64,000 bases of DNA from Planctomycetota bacterium (GCA_016719295.1 JADKAF010000001.1:3968001-4032000); one strand, 5' to 3'. Counted from the first letter of the stretch, positions 27,529 to 36,314 are shown. Notes: generated by a model from the letters alone, not told the origin. A program made the numbers and translations.

Positions 27529-28413
27529 TCAGTTCAAGTGCAGCGCCGAGCGCAGCTCTGCGCTCTCGAGCACGCGCCTCAACCAGCGGACGTGGTCCGT
27601 AGGCTGAAGGAACGGGTGCTCGCGATAGATCGCGGCGTACCGCTCGTCGATCGTGTCCTGGAGGCCGCGTACGGTCTCCTCGGCAACGTCTCTGACTCTC
27701 TCGACGTGCGCGGAAGCGAAGAGCAGATGATGCGGGTCGACGTGTCCGGCCTCGATGAAGCCCCGGGTCTTCTTCGGGCAGCGGCAGGGGTTGCTCTCGT
27801 TGACCAGGCCGCACTGGCTGTTCATGAAGCTGAAGAGGTCACGTCGGGCGCGGGCCAAGCATTGCCGGAAGTTGTCGGGGGTCATCTCGAGAACTTCGCC
27901 GCCGACCACATCGCTCGCACCGAGGACCACGCCCAGCGTGAAGATCAAGCGCTGCTTGCGATCCAAGCAGAGCAGCATGCCCATGATGCACGAGGTCTTC
28001 ACCTCCTCGACCAACAGCGGCACGTCGACCGGAACGCTCTTCGGATCGGGCAGTTCCAGGACGGGCGTGGCATCGATCGCCTGGCCATACGCTTCGAAGC
28101 TCAGGGACTGCGCCTCCGCGCCGCGCCGCTGCATGTTGAGCACGTGGTTGGCGACGATGCGATGGAGCCACGTGCGGAACTTGCTTTCGCCGCGGAACGT
28201 GCCAAGACGGGTGATGATCTTCACCAGGACTTCCTGGGTGACCTCTTCCGCGTCTTGGGGCTGGAAGACCATGCGCAAGGCGAGGTTGTAGATCCACGCC
28301 TGATGGCGCAGGACGAGCTGCTCCAGAGCGCTGCGATCGCCGTTCTGGACTCGCTGCACCAGATCGACATCCACCGCATCGCCTTCGGCGTCGGCACGGA
28401 AAGGGTTGGCCAC
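27529..28413 (-). CDS. ECF-type RNA polymerase sigma factor with Cys-rich extension
   Basis: 294 residues from GTG 28413, with AGGAG eight bases upstream. Sigma region 2 is clear (LVLRHQAWIYNLALRMVFQPQDAEEVTQEVLVKI, about residues 32-66, with FRGESKFRTWLHRIVANHV). Region 4 is diverged (MTPDNFRQCLARARRDLF). After it comes a Cys-containing segment CGLVNESNPCRCPKK, about residues 200-215, which may bind a metal, and a helical tail of about 80 residues. The short class of ECF factors lacks this tail, so it probably has a regulatory role. The SnoaL-like gene follows directly. Confidence 0.88.
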   Translation of the reverse strand: MANPFRADAEGDAVDVDLVQRVQNGDRSALEQLVLRHQAWIYNLALRMVFQPQDAEEVTQEVLVKIITRLGTFRGESKFRTWLHRIVANHVLNMQRRGAEAQSLSFEAYGQAIDATPVLELPDPKSVPVDVPLLVEEVKTSCIMGMLLCLDRKQRLIFTLGVVLGASDVVGGEVLEMTPDNFRQCLARARRDLFSFMNSQCGLVNESNPCRCPKKTRGFIEAGHVDPHHLLFASAHVERVRDVAEETVRGLQDTIDERYAAIYREHPFLQPTDHVRWLRRVLESAELRSALHLN

Positions 28414-28484
28414 GACTCGGCTCCTGAGCTCGGGAAGGCGAACGGTTCGACACGGCTGAAGAGCGACCGTGACAGCCGGAGGGG

Positions 28485-28696
28485 ATGAATTCTGGATTCG
28501 AAGGAGAATCGCCCCACGACCGGTGCGCCGCCGCCGTCGACCCGCACCACGATGGCCGGCTCGCCTCGAGCATCGAGAGCTTCACGGATGTAACGTCGCC
28601 GTTGCCGCACGTCTCGAGCACGGCGCGCACGCGGCCGTCGTTGGGATCGCGAAGGACGAGACGCTCGATGGTGAGCTCGTGGATGCGCTTTCTCAT
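28485..28696 (-). pseudogene. Frameshifted small hypothetical gene
   Basis: From ATG 28696 the minus strand encodes MRKRIHELTIERLVLRDPND and GRVRAVLETCGNGDVTSVKL. Near 28555 the frame changes and continues with AIVVRVDGGGAPVVGRF. The repeated pattern of an LxLRD-type strand followed by GRxRAxL is known to me from short planctomycete proteins of unknown function. The frame change and missing C-terminus mark it as broken. It lies upstream of the sigma factor gene and may once have headed that operon. Confidence 0.35.
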
Positions 28697-28751
28697 GAGC
28701 GCACACACAGCCAAGTCAACGCGGCGCCAGCAAGTGCTGCGTGAGAAGGCC

Positions 28752-30095
28752 TCAGAGCCCGATCACGAGTCTCCCACCATTGGACACGACGAGTCCGAGC
28801 GCGTTCGCTCCGGGATCGAGGACGAGTCCTTGCACCGCGAGCTGTACGCCGAGGTACTGAGGGTCGAACGGGATCTGCAACGACCACGACGCGGAGCTAC
28901 CCACACGCGTCAGCGGAAGCACGTCATCGATGGAAACGAGAACCTGGCAGCCTGGTGCTCCTGCGCCGATCGGCAAGGGCAGCGGCAGCCCCTGCCATTG
29001 CGTCGTCGAGACGCCGATCACCCCGAAGGACTGCGACAGCACGTGGGTCGCAGTCGGAGCCAGAACCATCTGGAACGTCCCGCCGAGACGCGGCGTGCTG
29101 CTTCCCGAAGCGCCGAGGACGGGCGTGCCGTTCGTGCCCGCGCAGCCTGCGCCGAACGCGGTAAAGGAAGCCTGCGCAGCCGTGCCGTCGAGCATCTCCC
29201 ATGTCTGGCCGTTCAGAGGCGAGGCGAAGATCGCTACGAACCGCCTGGAGTCGTAGGTCATGGCACCAACCGACACAGAAGGACGCGCTGCGGTCGAGAG
29301 TTGCTGCCAAGAGGATCCGTTCCAGGACCACGTGTCGAAGAGATCGTTGAACTGCGCTGACCTTCCGCCGAACAACACGACGCGCTGACGCCCCACGTCG
29401 TACGCCATCGAAGCTTCATAGCGAGCTGCTGGACCACGTACCCCGAAGAACTCTCTCCACTGGGACCCATCCCATTCCCAGACATCGGCAAAGTAGGCTC
29501 CTGAGGCATCCGAACGTCCTCCGAAGAGAACGCTCACGCCGCGCGAGGCGTCGTACGCCATGACGTGATAGTGCCGGCCTTGTGGGCCGCCATCCGAGCG
29601 CTGCGTCCATGCGGTTCCGTCGAACTCCCAGGTCTGGGCGAAGTCCGGCGTACCGATCTGTAGCCCACCGTGGAGTACGAGGACACCACGGCGGTCATCG
29701 AAGCAGACCACGAAGTTGTCGCGGCTCAAGAAGGGCGTTCCCTGGTTGATGAGCGACCAGGTCGAGCCCGACCAGGCGAAGACTCTCGTGGTGGTGACGC
29801 TGGTCCCCGAGGTCACGAGCAAGAAGCGGTTGCGCAGAGAATCCCAGGCGAGACGCCCGTAGAGACCTTGCGGCGATGATCCGGGATGAGCGGTCCACGA
29901 AGAGCCCGCCCACGACCAAGTGGTTCGCGATCGGTGGTCGAACAGGAGACTTCGGCCTTGGACGGGATCGTGCGCCATCGTGCATGTCCCGTTGTTGTCG
30001 ACTGGAATCCCGGTCGTCGATCGCAGGAACCAGTTCGGGAGCTGCGCGGCGGCAGCGGAGCACAGGAATAGGATCGCGCAGAGTCGGGAGAGCAT
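28752..30095 (-). CDS. Secreted Kelch-type beta-propeller protein
   Basis: 447 residues from ATG 30095 (GGAG upstream). A signal peptide ends near AAAAQ. Residues about 30-300 form six Kelch-like blades, each with a MAYD...VLFGG strand pair followed by DTWEWDGxxW. The last 140 residues are the common C-terminal module (FTAFGAGC ... PGCQVLVS ... PFDPQYLGVQLAVQG ... VSNGGRLVIG). A propeller of this kind usually provides a binding surface. It has the same architecture as the protein at 34304-35677. Envelope or extracellular location is inferred. Confidence 0.85.
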   Translation of the reverse strand: MLSRLCAILFLCSAAAAQLPNWFLRSTTGIPVDNNGTCTMAHDPVQGRSLLFDHRSRTTWSWAGSSWTAHPGSSPQGLYGRLAWDSLRNRFLLVTSGTSVTTTRVFAWSGSTWSLINQGTPFLSRDNFVVCFDDRRGVLVLHGGLQIGTPDFAQTWEFDGTAWTQRSDGGPQGRHYHVMAYDASRGVSVLFGGRSDASGAYFADVWEWDGSQWREFFGVRGPAARYEASMAYDVGRQRVVLFGGRSAQFNDLFDTWSWNGSSWQQLSTAARPSVSVGAMTYDSRRFVAIFASPLNGQTWEMLDGTAAQASFTAFGAGCAGTNGTPVLGASGSSTPRLGGTFQMVLAPTATHVLSQSFGVIGVSTTQWQGLPLPLPIGAGAPGCQVLVSIDDVLPLTRVGSSASWSLQIPFDPQYLGVQLAVQGLVLDPGANALGLVVSNGGRLVIGL

Positions 30096-30490
30096 GGAGG
30101 AACTCCGAGCCGGTTCTTGGATCGATCGCGGCGTTGGTCGATCCCGAAGACTTCGCGATACTCTGCTCGACTGTTCCAGGCGCGCAACACCGCGCGCGGA
30201 TTCCGAGCGTGCGTGCGCAGCGTAGCAACCGTGGGCTGGTGTTCGGGAGAGCGCGCGGCTCCGAGTGCCCGACACGGCGAAGAAGCCGTGTCCCCTCTCA
30301 CGACATCGCGTCGATCCACGCCCGGATATCCGGCCAACATCTCCAGGTCGGTGGACAATCGCAGCGCACCGACGAACCGGTGACCAACGCGTCGGCGAAA
30401 GCGCTCTCTTCCGGCTGAGGACGAGAGCTACATCGTCCGGCCACCCACGCCGTTGATCCACCTCCGCGATCTGGTCGACGCTCACAGCGT
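30096..30490. other. Spacer with block-D-like remnant
   Basis: Contains CGACATCGCGTCGATCCACG followed by CCCGGATATCCGGCC near 30300-30343, matching the diverged sequence at 25060-25096 and the core of block D. No gene is supported; it separates the Kelch-type gene from the transposase relic. Confidence 0.35.
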
Positions 30491-31101
30491 TCAGGCCTCC
30501 GAATCCGTCGCCACGCAAGCACCGCAGCTCGCCGCGCGATTCGATTCCATCCGCTGCTCCCTGGCCTCCGTGCGCCGCGCCTCCAGCATGGCTCGGACCT
30601 CCGAGCCGATTCCGACGTTCCCCTCGTCGGGCGTTTGCACCGAGAAGGCTGCGTGCGGCGATCCTCGAGTTCGCAAGTCGCACGGGAGTGGCGCCACTCA
30701 CGAATGCGGGTTGCCGATGATCCAACGACGCGCAAGCGGACTCGGATCGGCAGGATCGGTCGCGCGTGCAGGACGGTGCGTAGAACGCAAACTTCATCCC
30801 CGCGCTCTGGGAGTCGCTGCCGTTTCAAGCTGGCCTCAGCGGACGGGACGAGCGCGGCCAGGAGTCGGAGCAACGCCAGCTGCTCGGCGATCCGGCGATG
30901 AAGCCGAAGGACCTCGGCTCTCCGCTCGCCAAGCGCACGATCCAGTGCGTCCACGGTGACCACAGGAGTCGGAGCGCAACGGAGCCACTTCTCGAGAGTC
31001 GACCTCGGGAGGGAGAGCTGCTCGACCATCGAGGTGTCCTGGATGCGCTCGACCAGCTCGCCAGGGTGGTGGTCGTAGATGCGCCGATCTGGAGTACTCA
31101 T
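30491..31101 (-). pseudogene. Internally deleted transposase relic
   Basis: From ATG 31101 the minus strand shows the N-terminal region of the same family as the transposase at 6828-8099: LSLPRSTLEKWLRCAPTPVV aligns with GVPRSTAAGWLRSGPRPLL, and the following helical stretch aligns over about 100 residues. Then, in another frame, it jumps to the C-terminus: SPHAAFSVQTPDE and MESNRAASCGACV align with IPHAAFRGQTPDE and LEANRAMRCATC. The entire DDE catalytic core (about 600-700 bases) is missing. The relic is dead, but shows that this transposase family has been in the region before. Confidence 0.65.
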
Positions 31102-31169
31102 GGATCGCGGAGGGCCTGGCGAGGAGTCGGTACGTGGTCCGAGGAAGCCCCGATCTCCGCGCGAGTGAT

Positions 31170-31240
31170 GGAGGGCTGGACTTCCGGATGGAGACGTTCT
31201 GGAGGTCGTGAGAGGGAGCAGGGCTGCTGCCCTTCATTCC
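31170..31240. repeat. Dispersed repeat fragment, block D
   Basis: GGACTTCCGGATGGAGACGT, then TCTGGAGGTCGTGAGAGGGA and GCAGGGCTGCTG. It lies just upstream of the transposase relic on its 5' side and just before the RCC1 gene. Confidence 0.5.
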
Positions 31241-31325
31241 TGCTGACGGATCCGGGCTTTCCAGGCACGGCGATGGCGCTTAGGTTGGGTGCGAACGGTC
31301 AGCTGAGGTCGCTCGGGAGCCAACC

Positions 31326-33023
31326 ATGTTCTTCATCCCATGCTCTAGCCCGACGAAGCCGGTCGTGCGGCGCGAGGCTCCTCGAGCTCTGCTTCGCCCT
31401 CAACGCCGGCGGTCGCTCTTGCTGGCCTGCGGCGTCGCGCTGAGCGCGTTCTCGGCGCACGCCGCCGAGCTCGTGGGTTTCGGCGTGGATCAGAACGGCG
31501 TGATCTCGCAGCGGCCAACCGGCACGGACTTCGTCGCCGCGATCGCGAGAGGGTTCAACGGCTACGCGCTGCGATCGAACGGAACCGTGGTCGCCTGGGG
31601 CGCGAACTACGCGGGCCAAGTGTCCGGAGCGCCGAGTGGCACCGGCTTCGTCGCGATCGCCGCCGGCGCGGAGTTCGCGCTCGCCTTGCGCGCCGATGGT
31701 CGGATCGTAGCGTGGGGCAGCAACTCCGCGGGTCAGATCTCGAGTGCACCTAGCGAGCTCGGCTTCGTCGCGATCGCGGCCGGCGGCGAGCACGCCTATG
31801 CGCTGCGCTCGGACGGCTCGATCGCCGCGTGGGGCGCAGACTGGGCGAATCAAGTGAGCGCGGCGCCGACGACGACCGGCTTCACGACGATCTCCGCTGG
31901 CGACGGTCACGGCGTCGCGCTGCGCGCCGATGGCTCGATCGCGGCCTGGGGTTGGAACCACGCTCGACAAGTCTCGGATCGACCGCGCAGCGCGGGCTTC
32001 GTCGCGCTCGCCTGCGGCCTGAACCACAGCTACGCGCTCCGCGTGGACGGCACGATCGCCGCGTGGGGCGGCAACGGCCTCCTCCAAGTTTCGAATACAC
32101 CGACGGAGGCGGGCTTTCGCGCCATCGGCGCCGGCTCATTCCATGGCCACGCCATCCGCGCCGATGGGTCGCTCGCAGCATGGGGCGAGGCAAGTGCCGG
32201 CGCGGTGCTCGGACTCCCGACCGGAGCGGGATTCGTCCAGGTCTCGGCGGGGCGTGACTTCGGTCTCGCGCTGCGCGGCCTGACCGGCGACGAATGCACG
32301 TCGGCGATCCCGCTGCAGCTCGGCGCGAACGGCCCGTTCGACACCGCGGTCGCCACGAGCTCGCGAGAGCCCTTCGCATGCGAGACTCCGAAGGGGGGCG
32401 ATCTGTGGTTCTCGTACACGCCATCGAGCTGCGCCGCGCTGCGCTTCGAGACCTGCACGCCGGCGCTCCAGCTCGACACGGTCCTCGAGATCTTCGAAGG
32501 CTCGTGTGCGCAGCTCGCGCTCCTCGTCTGCGATGACGATGGGTGCGGATCGGGCTCGCGCGCTACCGTGCCCTTGGCGGCTCCCGGCGTGAGCTATCTC
32601 GTGCGGGTCGCCGGCAAGAGCTTTGGCGCCGGCACCTTCGAGCTCGTCGTCTCGGAGCTCGCGGGCGTGGGCGAGATCACGACGACTCCCACGGGCTGCG
32701 GGGGCCTCGGTCTGCAAGTAGCCAGCGGAGCGCCGAGGCTCGGCTCCTCGATCGGCTTCGAGTTGACGAGCTCGAGCGGCTTCGCCTCGCTCTTCCTGGG
32801 CTTCGCGCCGCTCGCCCTGCCTCTCTGCGCTTCGTGCACGCTCGGCACCACGCTCGACATCGTGTTGAGTGGGCTGGCACTCCCACCGCTCGCGATCCCT
32901 TGCGATCCCTTGCTCGTCGGTGGCCGCATCTATGTGCAAGGGATCGATCTCGGCTCGCTGGGTGGATGCGCCGCGCCGCTGCCCTTGCGCCTCAGCGACA
33001 CGCTTCGGGTCACGATCGGCTGA
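31326..33023 (+). CDS. Secreted RCC1-repeat protein with PPC-like domain
   Basis: 565 residues from ATG 31326 (GGGAG upstream). A signal peptide ends near AHAA (about 47). Seven RCC1-type blades follow (about 48-325), each containing ALRxDGxIxAWG and a GFVAIAAG strand. A domain starting GDECTSAIPLQLG with CDDDGCGSGS (about 327-445) resembles bacterial pre-peptidase-like (PPC) domains. The final 117 residues are the common C-terminal module (CGGLGLQV ... CDPLLVGGRIYVQG ... TLRVTIG). RCC1 propellers are protein or surface interaction platforms. The paralogue at 44230-46293 has the same order but two PPC-like domains. Confidence 0.88.
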   Translation: MFFIPCSSPTKPVVRREAPRALLRPQRRRSLLLACGVALSAFSAHAAELVGFGVDQNGVISQRPTGTDFVAAIARGFNGYALRSNGTVVAWGANYAGQVSGAPSGTGFVAIAAGAEFALALRADGRIVAWGSNSAGQISSAPSELGFVAIAAGGEHAYALRSDGSIAAWGADWANQVSAAPTTTGFTTISAGDGHGVALRADGSIAAWGWNHARQVSDRPRSAGFVALACGLNHSYALRVDGTIAAWGGNGLLQVSNTPTEAGFRAIGAGSFHGHAIRADGSLAAWGEASAGAVLGLPTGAGFVQVSAGRDFGLALRGLTGDECTSAIPLQLGANGPFDTAVATSSREPFACETPKGGDLWFSYTPSSCAALRFETCTPALQLDTVLEIFEGSCAQLALLVCDDDGCGSGSRATVPLAAPGVSYLVRVAGKSFGAGTFELVVSELAGVGEITTTPTGCGGLGLQVASGAPRLGSSIGFELTSSSGFASLFLGFAPLALPLCASCTLGTTLDIVLSGLALPPLAIPCDPLLVGGRIYVQGIDLGSLGGCAAPLPLRLSDTLRVTIG

Positions 33024-33085
33024 TGTCGTCAGCGCTTCTGCTCTCACCAGATCTCGCCATGCCGGGTGGGAAGCGCTGTTCGCCG

Positions 33086-33478
33086 TCAGCTCGAACCGCA
33101 GCTTCCGCGACGAGCTCCGTCGCGCCGGCCTGACCTTCGCAGCGCGCGGCTCCGCAACGACCGGCGCCACCGCTCCACGAGCACCAGAAGCTCTCGGATC
33201 CGCTGCCGGAGCTCGCTGGCGAAACTCTGGAGCTCCTTCAAGCGCTTCGCCAAGTCGCGCGCGCCACGGAGGGCAGGACCTCCCACGCGCTTCGCGCGGT
33301 GGCTCGTCCATGAGGCCCATCTCCCGTCCGCCGGACCGAGCTCGGTCGCAGCTTCCGCGTCGGAGAGCCCTCCCGCGTATTCGTGCTCGGACACACCCGC
33401 GCAGCGAGCTGTCTCATCCACATTGGCTGGACGACCGCGGCGCTTGCCGCTGGACTTCACAGCGGTTGCGGAGGCCAT
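33086..33478 (-). CDS. Helix-turn-helix/coiled-coil protein, repeat family, open copy
   Basis: 130 residues from ATG 33478. It contains the basic GKRRGRPANVDETARCA segment, a SDAEAATELG turn-helix region, then DLAKRLKELQSFASELRQRI and RELLVLVERW as a coiled coil. Unlike the other copies (4925-5219, 17049-17167, 17468-17915) it stays open throughout, although the recognition region is diverged and it lacks the N-terminal helix. The 3' end runs into block-A-type sequence (GTTCGCCGTCAGCTCGAACC at about 33078), tying the gene to the dispersed repeat. A DNA-binding role is inferred. It may be a late-stage relic. Confidence 0.45.
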   Translation of the reverse strand: MASATAVKSSGKRRGRPANVDETARCAGVSEHEYAGGLSDAEAATELGPADGRWASWTSHRAKRVGGPALRGARDLAKRLKELQSFASELRQRIRELLVLVERWRRSLRSRALRRSGRRDGARRGSCGSS

Positions 33479-33556
33479 CTTGCCGAGGGCGCCCCCTCGT
33501 GGCGAAGGCCCCCAAGGTCGTGACATGATCGCCGACTCGGTCGCTCGAGGCCCTCC

Positions 33557-34144
33557 ATGAAGCTCCTGTACGTCGCGGTGATCGCCTTTCTCCTCGCTGG
33601 CTGCGAGAGCAACCCGAGGCCCGCCTCTCCCCGCGAGAACGCGGGCAAGGTCGACCACTCGTTTCGGGAACCGTTCCTGCGCGAGAAGGAGCGCATCCTC
33701 TCGGAGATGGTTCAGGCCGCGAGCGAAGCGGTCCAGAAGGCAAAGTCGTTCGTCGATCAGGGACGCGCATCCCAGGACCAGGTCCAGCGACTCGAGGCCG
33801 AGCTCTTGGAGCGCCGCATCGAGCACGACGACCTCGTCTCGCAGCTGGCGCTGTTTCGGTCCGGGACGAATGGATCGCCTTCCTCGGCGACGACGGCGAA
33901 ACGTGCGCATCTCGATCGAGTCGCGCAGTGGCTGGACCAGATCGTCGATCTTCGACGCGATCTCGTCTCTCTGTCTGTACGACGCGCCGAGGTCGGGCTA
34001 GCGAACTCGAACGACGTCATGGCCGACCGGATGGAACTCCAGCGAGCACTCCTGCGCGTGCAGGACCTGAGGATGGAGCTCGCCGAACTCTCGGCGGCCG
34101 CCAAGACGCACGAATCTCCGACTTCGGTCGGCCACCAGCGGTGA
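33557..34144 (+). CDS. Coiled-coil lipoprotein
   Basis: 195 residues from ATG 33557. The lipoprotein signal AVIAFLLAGC has its lipobox Cys at about residue 16. The mature protein is almost wholly helical, with heptad-like segments at residues 45-95 (SEAVQKAKSFVDQGRASQDQ, VQRLEAELLERRIEHD) and 120-180 (RDLVSLSVRRAEVGLANSND), resembling the long helices of TolC-type or adaptor proteins, but it is much shorter than those. It is probably an envelope-tethered coiled coil. It has no operon partner; the next gene starts 160 bases downstream. Confidence 0.7.
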   Translation: MKLLYVAVIAFLLAGCESNPRPASPRENAGKVDHSFREPFLREKERILSEMVQAASEAVQKAKSFVDQGRASQDQVQRLEAELLERRIEHDDLVSQLALFRSGTNGSPSSATTAKRAHLDRVAQWLDQIVDLRRDLVSLSVRRAEVGLANSNDVMADRMELQRALLRVQDLRMELAELSAAAKTHESPTSVGHQR

Positions 34145-34303
34145 CTCGCGTCACCGCCGCTCCCAAACTCCGCAGTGCCCGCCTCCCCTCGACTCCAAGG
34201 GTCTCTCCACGAGTGCGCGGCACGAGACCACGGTCATTGACCACGACATCGCGCCGGTGAGAATCCCTCCTGCTTTGCTTCTCGCCTAGGTAGCCCAGCC
34301 GCC

Positions 34304-35677
34304 ATGTCCATCCGCACCGCCATCGCTCTCGCCGTCTTCTGCACCGCCGCGGTCGCGCAGGATCAGTGGACCACCTCCGCCACCAGCCCACGCCCTTCGC
34401 CGCGATATCTGCACGCGATGGCGTACGACAGCGCGCGAGGCGTCACCGTGCTCTTCGGCGGGACGCATGCCACGACCGGCGCGCTCCTCAATGACACCTG
34501 GGAGTGGAACGGCACGACATGGAACCTGCGCGCGCCGTCGATGCGCCCACCGTCGCGCAACATGCACGCGATGGCGTACGACGCGGCCCGCGGCGTCACC
34601 GTGCTCTTCGGCGGACTGAACCACCAATCCGCTCGGTTCCCAGACACCTGGGAGTGGGATGGCACCAACTGGACGCTGCGCCACGACATGGCGGTGAACC
34701 AGGAGCGCTACCTCGTCGCGATGGCCTACGACTCGGCCCGGCGTCGTACGGTCCGATTCGGGGGCGGAGGCGCCGGCGGAGTCTGGGGTGATACCTGGGC
34801 TTGGAACGGCACGACGTGGTCCCTGCTCACGAGCTTCGGCCCTCCGGCGCGCCAGAACGCGCAGCTCGCCTACGACTCCGTGCGCGATCGCATGGTGCTC
34901 TATGCAGGAGAGGGTTCCTCCGGCTACCTGCAGGACACCTGGGAGTACGACGGTGCAACCTGGCTGCTGCGCCAACCGACCACGGTCCCTCCGATCCGCG
35001 CCGCGTATGCCATGGCCTACGACAGTGCCGTGGCGCGAACCATCCTGTTCGGAGGACTCACCACGTCGACGACCACCTGGAGCTGGGATGGCGACGACTG
35101 GACCGCGCGCACGCCGACCGGCGGACCGCCGCCCGCGCGTCTGTCGGCAGCGATGGCCTACGACTCGCTGCGCGACCGCCTCGTGATGTTCGGCGGGGAC
35201 TACACCAACGACGACCGCACCTGGGAGTACTTCGCGCCGGTCCTGACACGCGGATCGTTCACCACCTACGGCAGCGGCTGCGCGAGCTCCGCGGGACCTC
35301 TGCTGCTCGCGGCGGCGCCAGGCAACGTGCCCTACGTCGGCAGCCCCTTCCGCATCGAGATCGGCCCGGTTCCCACCGGCCTCTTCCACATCCCGTTCCT
35401 GATCCTCGGGCCATCGAGAACCACCTGGAGCGGCCTCAGCCTGCCCTTCGATCTCACCACGCTCAACATGCCGGGCTGCAGCCTGCTGGCCAGTGCCGAG
35501 TTCGCTCTGCAGATCCCGCGCCTGGGCACGACGGCAAGTCTCACCCTGGCGATCCCGTACGACCCGTTGCTGACGGGATCGCGGTTCTATCTCCAGGGCT
35601 TGGTCACGGATGCCACCGCGAATCCTGGCGGCATCGCCTGGAGCAACGCTGGCGAGGTCCTGATCGGCGAGAGGTGA
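34304..35677 (+). CDS. Secreted Kelch-type beta-propeller protein
   Basis: 457 residues from ATG 34304. A signal peptide ends near AAVAQ. Six Kelch-like blades (about 30-310) each show HAMAYDSARGVTVLFGG followed by DTWEWNGTTW; the repeats are more regular than in the protein at 28752. The C-terminal module occupies the last 140 residues: FTTYGSGC, PGCSLLASAEFAL, YDPLLTGSRFYLQG and SNAGEVLIG. The regular blades suggest recent amplification. Its function is presumably adhesion or binding at the surface; no enzymatic residues are seen. Confidence 0.87.
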   Translation: MSIRTAIALAVFCTAAVAQDQWTTSATSPRPSPRYLHAMAYDSARGVTVLFGGTHATTGALLNDTWEWNGTTWNLRAPSMRPPSRNMHAMAYDAARGVTVLFGGLNHQSARFPDTWEWDGTNWTLRHDMAVNQERYLVAMAYDSARRRTVRFGGGGAGGVWGDTWAWNGTTWSLLTSFGPPARQNAQLAYDSVRDRMVLYAGEGSSGYLQDTWEYDGATWLLRQPTTVPPIRAAYAMAYDSAVARTILFGGLTTSTTTWSWDGDDWTARTPTGGPPPARLSAAMAYDSLRDRLVMFGGDYTNDDRTWEYFAPVLTRGSFTTYGSGCASSAGPLLLAAAPGNVPYVGSPFRIEIGPVPTGLFHIPFLILGPSRTTWSGLSLPFDLTTLNMPGCSLLASAEFALQIPRLGTTASLTLAIPYDPLLTGSRFYLQGLVTDATANPGGIAWSNAGEVLIGER

Positions 35678-35915
35678 CCCGATTCGCGGTGAGTTCCGTC
35701 ACGCCGGCTCTGACCGTCTCAACGCGCCAAGCGCATGCGACGGGTGGTTCGAGCTGGGCGCCCATCGATGAGCGCGGTACGAAGCGACTCGTGTCAGCCG
35801 GGCCGTCACTTACAACGCTCTCACAAGCCGCCGAGAAGGAACCGGGCAGGCGTCAGGATCGTCCTGGTCGTCGTGACGGCGAGCAAGGCGTCGAACGGCG
35901 GACGGAGCTCTGAAG
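35678..35915. other. Spacer with diverged block A remnant
   Basis: TTCCGTCACGCCGGCTCTGA followed by AACGCGCCAAGCGCATGCGA and CGGGTGGTTCGAGC resembles the inner part of block A as seen at 10200-10260 and 25910-25965. The end sequence itself is missing. Nothing else is recognised. Confidence 0.35.
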
Positions 35916-36314
35916 ATGCTCGGGAGATACACCATCCAGCGCGGCGTGCCCCTCGATGCTCTACCGCGTGACATACGCGAAGGCGTGCGACAGGACACCC
36001 GCAAGCACACGCGGCACTGCCTGCGACCGGATGCGGCACTCGTCGGGCCGCTCTTGGCGACGCCCCCTGAGAGCCCCGCACGCGATGCGGCCTCGCGAGT
36101 ATTCGCTCGCGCCTACCGCGAGACGCTGCGTCAGCGCTTCGCGATCGATCGAGCCCCGTTCGATGCGCTCGCCGATCTCGCGCGAACCCGCAGCGTGTAC
36201 CTGGGCTGCAACTGCCCCACGGCGAAGAATCCCAACGTGCAGCATTGCCATACCGCGCTCGCGCTCGAGTTCCTGGCCGAGCACTTTCCCGACCTGCGCA
36301 TCGTGCACCCCTGA
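35916..36314 (+). CDS. Small conserved hypothetical protein with Cys/His segment
   Basis: 132 residues from ATG 35916 (GGAG upstream). Soluble, Arg-rich. The C-terminal segment YLGCNCPTAKNPNVQHCHTALALEFLAEHFPDL has two Cys two residues apart and a Cys-x-His further on, a pattern that could bind a metal and which I have seen in uncharacterised conserved proteins. No catalytic assignment. It is not part of an obvious operon; the tspO gene begins about 110 bases downstream on the same strand. Confidence 0.65.
   Translation: MLGRYTIQRGVPLDALPRDIREGVRQDTRKHTRHCLRPDAALVGPLLATPPESPARDAASRVFARAYRETLRQRFAIDRAPFDALADLARTRSVYLGCNCPTAKNPNVQHCHTALALEFLAEHFPDLRIVHP

Noticed and set aside
31560..32300. Regular repetition resembling a CRISPR array
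   Set aside because: The periodicity of about 165 bases comes from the RCC1 blades of a coding sequence; the spacers are not unique short segments and the repeats are not identical.
34380..35250. Direct repeats with a period of about 150 bases
   Set aside because: Kelch-type blades of a coding sequence, not tandem DNA repeats.
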